Below, in pieces: positions 44,174 through 51,191 of a stretch of DNA of 64,000 bases. This DNA comes from an uncultured Anaeroplasmataceae bacterium. Its GTDB lineage: Bacteria > Bacillota_I > Bacilli_A > Acholeplasmatales > Anaeroplasmataceae. The stretch spans positions 62,001 to 126,000 of the forward strand of contig CANRFF010000004.1 of the NCBI GenBank assembly GCA_947629825.1, read 5' to 3'. A program made the position numbers and the translations under genes. Under the pieces are notes generated by a model. It saw only the letters and a program-made list of their open reading frames with translations, made no database searches and had not been told where the DNA came from. The first letter of the stretch is position 1. Every line of letters begins with the position of its first letter.

Positions 44174-45920
44174 TATATTCACCCTGTTTAGTTCTCAATA
44201 CCTTTTTCATATAGCATCCTCCATCAAAATGTTTAACACATTCAAGGCACCCTACACATTTTGATTCATCTATTGTATATGAGATGGAATTGTTGCTAAC
44301 TTCTCCTTTCATTAAATTGTTTACTTTTAACGCATTAAATTTACATACACTTTGACAATAAGTGCATCCAATACATGTTTGATATTTTGTTATTTGATTT
44401 TTTATTAATTCGGTGATTTGCTTAAAATTTTTAAAAGGTGGAATAACATTCAAAATAGTAATTTTTAATTCTCTTTTTCCGGTTTTTCCAGTTAATTTTA
44501 ATAATGGATCTGAAGTATTTCTGGATAATACATATACTTCACCTAATCTTTTGTTACCAATTTCAAAATTCAATGTTCCAAATGGTTTGAATAAAGTATA
44601 TATAGTAGAATCTATATCCTTTGATAAACTAAAATTTATACTATTTTCATCGAAAGCACATGGTTTAAATGTGACAACCGCATTTTTACTATGTTCTAAT
44701 CCATTTCCACCTTGTCTAGCTTTCCATTTACCTTCATCCACATATATTTTCCAATCTTCTTTACCTACTTTTTTTGCAAAATCATATAAAATATTTTTAA
44801 ACTTTACGTATTGTTGATTCATATAAATAGAAGCTAAAAATTCAGACCAACCACTATTGTTAGGACAACACCAACAACCCACTCTCGAAAATCCTTGTCT
44901 ATAAGCGTAGTTAAATGGAATTTTATTTGCAAGTATATATAACCAAACATCAAAGTCCATCCAATCTATTATTGGAGATGAAACTTTTTGTTTAGTAATT
45001 TTAGGGCTATCAGTATCTCTATCATACTTGCTTCTAGATGAAGATTCAGCTCTTCTAATTCCTTGAAAAGATAAAAGCTTCGTTTTATTTTTAAATAATT
45101 GTTCAATTTTTTTTGTTATTGCTCCAGTTTTAAAAATAGTGCAACACCATCTCATTACTCTGCTTGGTGGACCAACAACTTCACATAAATTATTAAAATC
45201 TTGTTCAGTGTTTTTAGCGATTAATAGCGGTGTTTTAGGATAGCTTTTTTTGAATTCAGAAATATATTGTGCAGAAGTAGGATATTCTAAAGTAGTATCA
45301 CCATATATGTGTAAAATGCTTTCGGTTCCTAAAGCTCTAACAACCAAATTACTTGTTACAGTAGAGTCTTTTCCTCCGCTAAAAGAAACAAAAATACTTG
45401 ATAAATCATATTTTGAGGAAATTTCTTTAATATACTCTATTGCCTCAGATGTAATTAAATTTAATCTTAATTTATTACAGTTGATAAAATCATTTATAAA
45501 CTTATTAGTCAAATCTGTTTCAATATATTTTCTGTTTTCTTTTTCATATTTTTTTAGTTTGTCTATAATTTCTAGAGGTTCTCTTTTTCTTAATTCAGAA
45601 AATGAAATTTTAAATTTTTTTCCATTTAATAAATAATTATTTGATCCTGTACACCACAATGATTTTTCAGCAAATTCAAATGGTCTATTTAGTAACACTT
45701 CAAGAAGTAATCGTTCTTCTGCAAACACAGGTCTTAAATCTGTTCCCACTTTTCTACATTCAGAGTCACAAATAGGACAACTATTAGAAAAAAGAGGTGA
45801 ATTGCATTTATCACAATAATAAACTTCAGTAGATAATAAATCAGCTCTATTTCCACATACCGGGCATGTGCTAGTTTCACAAATTAAATTGTCACAATTC
45901 TTGCATACAAACTTTTGCAC
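44166..45920 (-). CDS. PAPS-reductase-fold sulfurtransferase with zinc ribbons and ferredoxin, SspD/DndC-like
   Basis: 584 residues. Residues 1-60 have several C-x2-C zinc-ribbon pairs. The PP-loop SFSGGKDSTVTS (about 179-190) binds ATP, and MRWCCTIFKTGA is the typical later motif. The C-terminus has two 4Fe-4S clusters: CIGCTYCQSVC and CVGCLECVKHF. It would activate the DNA backbone phosphate by adenylation and deliver sulfur. First gene of the operon, starting with GTG 45920 eight bases after GAGGGG. Known DndC/SspD proteins share the PP-loop and Fe-S chemistry. The N-terminal ribbons resemble those of phosphoadenosine reductase-like proteins in other Ssp/Dnd clusters. Confidence 0.85.
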   Translation of the reverse strand: MQKFVCKNCDNLICETSTCPVCGNRADLLSTEVYYCDKCNSPLFSNSCPICDSECRKVGTDLRPVFAEERLLLEVLLNRPFEFAEKSLWCTGSNNYLLNGKKFKISFSELRKREPLEIIDKLKKYEKENRKYIETDLTNKFINDFINCNKLRLNLITSEAIEYIKEISSKYDLSSIFVSFSGGKDSTVTSNLVVRALGTESILHIYGDTTLEYPTSAQYISEFKKSYPKTPLLIAKNTEQDFNNLCEVVGPPSRVMRWCCTIFKTGAITKKIEQLFKNKTKLLSFQGIRRAESSSRSKYDRDTDSPKITKQKVSSPIIDWMDFDVWLYILANKIPFNYAYRQGFSRVGCWCCPNNSGWSEFLASIYMNQQYVKFKNILYDFAKKVGKEDWKIYVDEGKWKARQGGNGLEHSKNAVVTFKPCAFDENSINFSLSKDIDSTIYTLFKPFGTLNFEIGNKRLGEVYVLSRNTSDPLLKLTGKTGKRELKITILNVIPPFKNFKQITELIKNQITKYQTCIGCTYCQSVCKFNALKVNNLMKGEVSNNSISYTIDESKCVGCLECVKHFDGGCYMKKVLRTKQGEYNE

Positions 45921-45964
45921 ATTATTCGCCCCTCTATTTGAAAATCATTTTGTAAATTTATCTT

Positions 45965-45973
45965 ATTATATCA
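45965..45973 (-). promoter_or_regulatory. Extended -10 promoter of the Ssp-like operon
   Basis: Minus strand TGATATAAT, about 45 bp before the GTG start; only T-rich sequence at -35. The only good promoter found for the eight genes. Confidence 0.55.
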
Positions 45974-46259
45974 CATTTACTGGAGAAAAAAAAGTAATTA
46001 GATTATTTATAGCCAGCGGTTCCTTAAAACTTAATTTTTAATTATATTAAATAATAATCAATATATTACGAATCGGTTTAAAAATCACTTAAGACATGAT
46101 TCGAGTTTGCCTTAAAATTCAAATATTTAATAAATTTTTGTTTTATTGTGAGGACATTGTTGAGAGGATAAAAAGAGGCCGATTATGGACAATTTTAAAA
46201 AATAATAAGTCTTTTCTTCGAACGTTTGATTAATATTTGATTGATAACGCCTATCATCA
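45974..46259. other. Intergenic AT-rich stretch, no gene seen
   Basis: Between the defence operon promoter and the broken lipoprotein gene. No sustained open frame on either strand; likely decayed DNA. Confidence 0.5.
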
Positions 46260-46630
46260 TCAAAAGAATCCCATGGCGATAAATAAATCTATATGCATGT
46301 ATTGCCATTTTCTTTTGATGTTTGTTCATAACTAACACTAGTAAGGGTAATGAAATAGTTCTTAGTTGAAATTCAAAACCAGTGACATCCTGACCTTCTT
46401 TGGAAGGATATGCGTTGGTTGCGGTTTTGGATCTAAGTTATGCCATTGTAAAATTTGGCATATCCATTTGATGTTTAGTAGGTGTTGGTTCCAGAGTAAA
46501 AACATCTTCAAATGTTAATTTGGAATAATCAACGTTTTCTTCCTCTTCTTTTTTGCTACAGCCGGTAAATAACCCTAGACACAAGGTAACCATAAATGGC
46601 AAGGTAAATAATTTAAAAATTTTTTTTCAT
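46260..46630 (-). pseudogene. Broken lipoprotein gene (poly-A frameshift and internal stop)
   Basis: ATG 46630 has a GGAG site six bases upstream, but with eight As after it the frame stops at codon 6. With seven As it would read MKKIFKLFTLPFMVTLCLGL then F-T-G-C, a lipoprotein signal with lipobox, and go on through SKKEEEENVDYSKL. A TAA after FTMA interrupts a still-coherent continuation (LRSKTATNAYPSKEGQD) to a TGA near 46260. Two lesions make a dead gene more likely than phase variation. Function unknown. Confidence 0.6.
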
Positions 46631-46657
46631 ATTCTTCTCCTTCTTCTTACTCATAAG

Positions 46658-46905
46658 TTATTTTGTTAATTTTTTTTCTTGAGATTTGTTAGAAATCAAA
46701 TCCTTGAACTGCATTGGACTTTGTAAATTCAATTTAAAAGGTTTTGTCGATGCAAAATCTTTATCTTGGAAGACCTGTCCATCAGAGATCCTTTTTAACG
46801 TTGCCACGTCTTTTGTTTGTCCGGGCAACAATTCTAAATCTTGAATTATAAATTCTTCTCCGTCCATTTTAAAAGATGATCCAATTAATGTATATGGCTC
46901 TGCTT
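46658..46905 (-). pseudogene. Short open frame, fragment of unknown protein
   Basis: 69 codons from ATG 46867 (MDGEEFIIQDLELLPGQTK), but the frame is open and protein-like upstream (RYKEAEPYTLIGSSFK) to a stop near 46905, with no SD before the ATG. It probably belonged to a larger gene, perhaps together with the broken lipoprotein 27 bp downstream. Not recognised. Confidence 0.4.
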
Positions 46906-46940
46906 CTTTGTATCGAACTTTTTTATTTTTTTAATAGTTC

Positions 46941-47513
46941 TTACTCTGTTAAGATGTTTTTATTTGTACCTTGTTTAGCAATCCACTCTAAACACTTTTG
47001 TTCTAATAATGTGAAGTCTACTGTTGCATTTAAGTATCCAGGCACTATTTTTTCTTTCCAATAATTTTTATTGGTTTCATTAAGTTTTTGACTATATACC
47101 AAATTTGCACTTGTATTTATTTCTTTTTTTATTAACGATATGGCTGCTAATTGTTTTTTTAACAAACGAATATATTTTTTTTCGTTCTCGGTTTTATTAG
47201 AAAAAGATAAGTCTATAGGCTCAATTTCTGATTTTGGGGCCGGAATCATATTATTTAAAAGCAATTTCCCAACAAATTCATTTTTAAAATTTAATCGTTT
47301 AATGGCAAGAGTTGACTTTCTGGGGTTACCATTAATATAGTCCTTTTGATCTGGAGAAGACAAAGGAATAAAGTAAGGCATATTAGAATTGTTTATGACA
47401 ATGCCCAAATGTGGCCTTTGAAAGGTTCTATCCTTCTTATGGCTAGACAAAACTTTGCTGTCATTATCGGCCAAAAAAGATATATATTCATCTGTTATTT
47501 TATATAAAATCAT
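46941..47513 (-). CDS. ToxN/AbiQ-like type III toxin endoribonuclease
   Basis: About 190 residues. The start MILYKITDEYISFL, then RPHLGIVINNSNMPYFIPLSSPDQKD, a basic LAIKRLNFKNEF region and a helical end (LLKKQLAAISLIKKEI) match the ToxN/AbiQ/TenpN family in order and length. These toxins are sequence-specific RNases that are inhibited by, and cleave, the repeat RNA encoded upstream. Exactly that arrangement is present: promoter, three 40-bp repeats, terminator, toxin. ATG 47513 has AGGGTGAT upstream; upstream GTG/ATG codons are less well spaced. Such loci cause abortive infection during phage attack and stabilise plasmids. Confidence 0.85.
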   Translation of the reverse strand: MILYKITDEYISFLADNDSKVLSSHKKDRTFQRPHLGIVINNSNMPYFIPLSSPDQKDYINGNPRKSTLAIKRLNFKNEFVGKLLLNNMIPAPKSEIEPIDLSFSNKTENEKKYIRLLKKQLAAISLIKKEINTSANLVYSQKLNETNKNYWKEKIVPGYLNATVDFTLLEQKCLEWIAKQGTNKNILTE

Positions 47514-47575
47514 TGACATCACCCTTTTCTCGTATTTTAGATAATTATATTATCAGACGCATTTTTTTACAAGGA

Positions 47576-47608
47576 AAAAGGACATTAAAATAATGTTAAT
47601 GTCCTTTT
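47576..47608 (-). terminator. Intrinsic terminator between antitoxin repeats and toxin
   Basis: A perfect 13-bp stem (AAAAGGACATTAA / TTAATGTCCTTTT) with a 7-base loop and a TTTTT tail on the minus strand. It limits toxin read-through, as in known toxIN loci. Confidence 0.9.
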
Positions 47609-47612
47609 CTAT

Positions 47613-47732
47613 GATTTTTTAGGTTCGCCTTTATACGGTAGCGAATCACCGAGATTTTTTAGGTTCGCCTTTATACGGTAGCGAATCACCGAGATTTTTT
47701 AGGTTCGCCTTTATACGGTAGCGAATCACCGA
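47613..47732. repeat. Three perfect tandem 40-bp repeats
   Basis: Units 47613-47652, 47653-47692 and 47693-47732 are identical, with no unique spacers. They form the body of the antitoxin RNA. Confidence 0.97.
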
Positions 47733-47757
47733 GATTTTATGTGGTATTTCTACCTAC
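47613..47757 (-). ncRNA. Type III antitoxin RNA (ToxI-like), three repeats
   Basis: Transcribed from the promoter at 47764-47792 through three 40-bp repeats to the terminator. Each repeat on the minus strand contains GGTGATTCGCTACC, where GGT and ACC can pair, while the enclosed TTCGC pairs with a downstream GCGAA. This is an H-type pseudoknot like that of ToxI. From memory, the ToxI repeat of Pectobacterium shares the GGTGATTTGCTACC core. An A-rich linker separates units and is the likely cleavage site. Confidence 0.85.
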
Positions 47758-47763
47758 ATTTTT

Positions 47764-47792
47764 ATTATATGCTAAAATTAAAAATATTACAA
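47764..47792 (-). promoter_or_regulatory. Promoter of the type III toxin-antitoxin locus
   Basis: Minus strand TTGTAA (47787-47792), 17-bp spacer, TATAAT (47764-47769), about 30 bp before the first repeat. Confidence 0.8.
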
Positions 47793-47804
47793 TAGTAAAT
47801 TTAC

Positions 47805-48495
47805 CTTTTATGAAAACCTGTTTAATATAGGCTTCGAGCTCCTCTTTTGTAGAAAAGATTTTTTCAATAGCCTCTATATGCTCTGGATCTATATTTTTGT
47901 AGTAAATAGATAATTAAAATTTTGTTTTACCGTAGAATATAATTTTTTGACGAATTTATGTAATTGTTCAAACACAGTAATATCCAATCCTTTCGCAGTC
48001 AACTCTTCTCTTAAATTGTGTCTTTCTTCATAAGATGAATCAAACAATAGATTGTCGTTATTTTCGGCTATCTTTTTAGCTTCTAAAGTATTATTAATAT
48101 CTGTATTATTTGTGTTAAATTTCTTTACCTCTTGAAGTTCAATTTTTAAACCTCTTGACATTAAATTGTTTTAAATAAATCAGCGATGGATTTCCTAACC
48201 CTTGTTTTTTCCGCTCTATAAGACCTTTTTCTTTTAATTCTTTTTGAATTTTTGAGATTGTTGCATTAGATGTCCTTAAAATTTCATTCATTTCTTCTCT
48301 AGTAAAAATTATATAAACATTTCCATCGTTGTCACACCAATCATTGATTCTGGATAAACTCATTCGATCTAAAAATAACCCATACAATACTTTGGCATCA
48401 GTCGAAAAATCCGTTTCGTTATTCTTTTTAATAATCCCATAATCAAATGCCTTTCTGTATTTACGATATTCGTTTGGATGATCCATTTTTAACAA
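47805..48495 (-). pseudogene. Frameshifted RepA-type replication initiator
   Basis: The first part (48139-48495, 118 codons) has the RepA_N replication-initiator pattern: FSTDAKVLYGLFLDRMSLSR, VYIIFTREEMNEIL, EKGLIERKKQGLGNPSLIYL. It then shifts frame near 48165 into SRGLKIELQEVKKFN and NTNNTDINNT (47889-48161), the usual next segment of these proteins. Another frame continues IDPEHIEAIEKIF to about 47805. Such initiators belong to Gram-positive plasmids and integrated conjugative elements. Remnant of a mobile element that may have brought the toxin-antitoxin locus. Confidence 0.65.
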
Positions 48496-48504
48496 GTTCT
48501 GTGA

Positions 48505-48530
48505 ATGAGGGAATCAAAGTCCCTTGCCTT
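48505..48530. repeat. 26-bp partial copy of tRNA-Gln (possible attachment-site relic)
   Basis: 25 of 26 bases match 50119-50144, the anticodon arm and adjoining D-arm side of tRNA-Gln, in the same orientation. The single difference lies in the anticodon loop. Only the DUF4143 ATPase gene lies between the copies. Confidence 0.75.
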
Positions 48531-48548
48531 TTGAGAAAATTCAAGCCT

Positions 48549-49892
48549 TTAGTACTCTTGTATTAAAAAAGCAAGATAGTGCGGAATATAAAGAACGTTT
48601 TCTTTGAACGCAATATTGCCTTCTCTGATTTTAATGGCACTATCAACGTGATAGCGATCATAATTTTCAAGAATGGTCGTTAATGCTTTGGCTTTGCTGT
48701 TGCTGGCTTTTACTTCAATCAAGGTACATTTCCCTTTAAACCGCGTGACAAAATCAATTTCAAGACCGCTTTCTTTATAATAATAATACAGTTTTCTATT
48801 CATCTTAGAAAAAACATCTGCTATGATGTTTTCGTATATGGCACCTTTGTAAATCAATAAATTTCCATTTAAAATGTCTGCGTAAGTTCCATCTTCAAGC
48901 ATCGCAACAAATAAACCGCTATCTTGCATGTAAACCTTAAAGACGTCCTCTTTTTTATTTCCTTCCAGCGGTAGTTCTGTCGTTGACAGAGCATAGCAAC
49001 GACTGATGATGCCGGCATCTTCAAGCCATTCCAAAGCCCTTTTAAAATCTTCATTCTTCTTGTTTGCTTTAATTTTTGAAAATTGAAATTTTTTATTTTC
49101 TTTAGCCAATTGATTGGGTATAGATTTAAACACAGAAAGAATCGTCGCAAGTTCTTTCTTATCAACATACAAAGAATTGTCTTGTTTTAAGTGTCTGCCG
49201 AAATCATCTTGATAAGATTCTAAAATGTTACGTTGCAATTTCAAGACCCTATTCAGATCTCCCGTTTCAATAAATGCCTCAACCACTTCCGGCATGCCGC
49301 CAACACATATATATTTACGAAACAAATCTGACATTCTTGAATGTATTGCCGGTAAAACTTCCCTGCATTCTATAAAACAAGTTTTCAATTCGTCAATGGT
49401 TTTTGTTGAAATGCCGTTGGCCCACATAAACTCTTCAAAATCCATAGGCTTCATATAAATTACGTCTTCATAGCCGACAGGAATCGCATTATCTCCTTTT
49501 TTACTATATCCTTTGATACCAAGTAAAGATCCGGTACAAATAACATCAAATCTGCCGTCTTCATAAAAATACTTTAAAGACGATCTTGCATTGGGACAAT
49601 CCTGCACTTCATCAAAAATAAGAAGTGTTTTGTATGGAACGGCATTAACATCGGGAATATTTGCGGTTATTTGGCTGATTAAATCGTTAATAACAAAAGA
49701 TCGATCAAAAATAGAACGCAATTCATGATTTTTTCGAAAATCAAGATAAATAACATTTTCATAGTTTTTTTTAGCAAATTGTTTGACAATATAAGTCTTG
49801 CCAACCTGCCTTAATCCTTTAATCACTAATGGTTTTTTATTCTCGTTTTCTTTCCATTTTAAAAGTTCACTATACATCTTTCTTTTTAACAT
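48549..49892 (-). CDS. AAA ATPase with DUF4143 C-terminal domain
   Basis: 447 residues. Walker A GLRQVGKTYIVKQ at the N-terminus, Walker B LLIFDEVQDCP, sensor-like ICTGSLLG, and a C-terminal DUF4143 region with the PD-(D/E)XK-like pair EIDFVTRF ... LIEVKAS. The family is widespread, often mobile or phage-associated, and its exact function is unknown. It has its own promoter and lies between the partial and complete tRNA-Gln sequences. Composition is less extreme than the Ssp-like operon but more AT-rich than the housekeeping genes. Confidence 0.85.
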   Translation of the reverse strand: MLKRKMYSELLKWKENENKKPLVIKGLRQVGKTYIVKQFAKKNYENVIYLDFRKNHELRSIFDRSFVINDLISQITANIPDVNAVPYKTLLIFDEVQDCPNARSSLKYFYEDGRFDVICTGSLLGIKGYSKKGDNAIPVGYEDVIYMKPMDFEEFMWANGISTKTIDELKTCFIECREVLPAIHSRMSDLFRKYICVGGMPEVVEAFIETGDLNRVLKLQRNILESYQDDFGRHLKQDNSLYVDKKELATILSVFKSIPNQLAKENKKFQFSKIKANKKNEDFKRALEWLEDAGIISRCYALSTTELPLEGNKKEDVFKVYMQDSGLFVAMLEDGTYADILNGNLLIYKGAIYENIIADVFSKMNRKLYYYYKESGLEIDFVTRFKGKCTLIEVKASNSKAKALTTILENYDRYHVDSAIKIREGNIAFKENVLYIPHYLAFLIQEY

Positions 49893-49913
49893 AGCGCACT
49901 CCCCTTTAACCTT

Positions 49914-49941
49914 ATTATATCAAACAAAGAAAAAAATTCAA
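49914..49941 (-). promoter_or_regulatory. Promoter of the DUF4143 ATPase gene
   Basis: Minus strand TTGAAT (49936-49941), 16-bp spacer, TATAAT (49914-49919), with an AAGGGGAG ribosome site further down. Confidence 0.7.
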
Positions 49942-50050
49942 GCGAAAAACACATCTATTTGGCAAATTTTTATAGGGAATGTTGCCCGTTTTTGGTAAAT
50001 TTTCAGACGGAATCAATATATTAAGAATTCTTTGCGCAAACAAAAACAAA

Positions 50051-50074
50051 AGAGGATTCCATATAAATCCTCTT
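50051..50074 (-). terminator. Intrinsic terminator after tRNA-Gln
   Basis: AGAGGATT / AATCCTCT stem with a 7-base loop, followed by TTTTGTTTTTG on the minus strand. Confidence 0.75.
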
Positions 50075-50088
50075 GAGTAACTATGAAA

Positions 50089-50163
50089 TGGCAGGACTAG
50101 CTAGATTCGAACTAGCGCATGAGGGAGTCAAAGTCCCTTGCCTTACCACTTGGCTATAGTCCT
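50089..50163 (-). tRNA. tRNA-Gln (anticodon TTG)
   Basis: 75 bases including an encoded CCA end. Acceptor AGGACTA pairs with TAGTCCT, the anticodon stem is AGGGA/TCCCT with loop CTTTGAC (anticodon TTG), and the T arm carries the usual GTTCGAATC. This is the boundary of the foreign region, and part of it is copied at 48505-48530. Confidence 0.95.
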
Positions 50164-50228
50164 ATCTGGACTTCTTTTGAAGTCCTTATTTATTTTACTT
50201 GATTTACTGTTCTTTTTCAAGTCTTTTT

Positions 50229-51179
50229 TTACTTTTCCGTCAGTGACCGAAAATAATCCCGAACCAACAGATCGGCTTTTTTCACAAAGCCTTCCAGATC
50301 TTCCCACCGATCCAATCTTGCACCGGAAGCCTTGGCATGCCCTCCGCCGTGATATTCTTCTGCTAATTTGTTAATCATCGGCCCTCTCGATCTCAGTCGG
50401 ATCCGGATTTCATTGTGCGGATATTCCAAAAATATCGCCCATACCGGACACCCCTCAATCGTGGAAATCGTTGAAACCTGCGATGCCGCCTCTTCATCGG
50501 AAACATGAAATTGTTCGATTTCGTTTCTCTTTAAAGTAATATACGCAAATCCGTTTTCCGTTACTTTGAAATTGGAAAGAACATATCCTTTCAGTTTTAA
50601 ATTGTTCATCGTTTCAACCGAAAGTTGATTCTCAATCTCCTGTAAAGAAATCCCCTGTCCCAACAACTTGGCAGCACACAAAAAGGTTTCCGGACGAACG
50701 CTATCGAATTTGAATCTGCCCGTATCGGTATAAATGCCGACATAAAGCGCCGTTGCCGCCTCCAAATTCCATTTCCAACCGAACTCAAAAGCCATTTGAG
50801 TAATGATTTGCGCACAAGCCGGAGATTCTTCGTCGACATACTGCATATCTCCGTAAGAATCCACCACAATATGATGATCGATCTTGATGACATAAGCCCC
50901 TTGGGAATATCTTTGATCGGACAAGCGGTCTTTGGTCGCACAATCCAGACAAAGAATCAAAGCTCCCGGAAACAAATCGTCGGAAACCAACGAAGGCGCC
51001 CCGATAAATTTAACGCTGTCGCTGGATTCTCCGCTGATATAAATTTCTTTCTTCGGAAAATTTTCTTTTAAAAGTTCGTATAATCCGAACTGAGAACCAA
51101 TACAATCTCCGTCCGGACGAACATGTCCCAAAATAATAATTCTCGAATATTCCTTGATTTTTTCCAATATTTTTTTCAT
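50229..51179 (-). CDS. nrnA: NrnA-type DHH oligoribonuclease / pAp phosphatase
   Basis: 316 residues. DHH motifs GHVRPDGDCIGSQFGL, LDCATKDRL and KIDHHIVVDSYGD bind two metals; the DHHA1 motif is GGGHAKASGARL near the end. It degrades 2-5-base oligonucleotides and 3'-phosphoadenosine 5'-phosphate. 12 bp downstream of the ComEC-like gene, so it may finish the breakdown of nucleic acids as well as doing its housekeeping job. Confidence 0.9.
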   Translation of the reverse strand: MKKILEKIKEYSRIIILGHVRPDGDCIGSQFGLYELLKENFPKKEIYISGESSDSVKFIGAPSLVSDDLFPGALILCLDCATKDRLSDQRYSQGAYVIKIDHHIVVDSYGDMQYVDEESPACAQIITQMAFEFGWKWNLEAATALYVGIYTDTGRFKFDSVRPETFLCAAKLLGQGISLQEIENQLSVETMNNLKLKGYVLSNFKVTENGFAYITLKRNEIEQFHVSDEEAASQVSTISTIEGCPVWAIFLEYPHNEIRIRLRSRGPMINKLAEEYHGGGHAKASGARLDRWEDLEGFVKKADLLVRDYFRSLTEK

Positions 51180-51191
51180 CGCATATCTCCT

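Noticed and set aside
33864-45920. Classical Dnd (DndABCDE) or BREX assignment of the defence operon
   Set aside because: No DndB (DGQHR) or clear DndE, and no PglZ or BrxX methylase. DUF4007 with the large ATPase points to the Ssp type.
47613-47732. Possible CRISPR array (three 40-bp repeats)
   Set aside because: The units are directly adjacent with no unique spacers and no cas genes; the toxin downstream explains them as antitoxin RNA repeats.
33846-50107. Short match ACTAGCTA near 33846 and in tRNA-Gln (50097-50104) as att pair of the whole island
   Set aside because: Only eight bases shared, which is expected by chance over this length.
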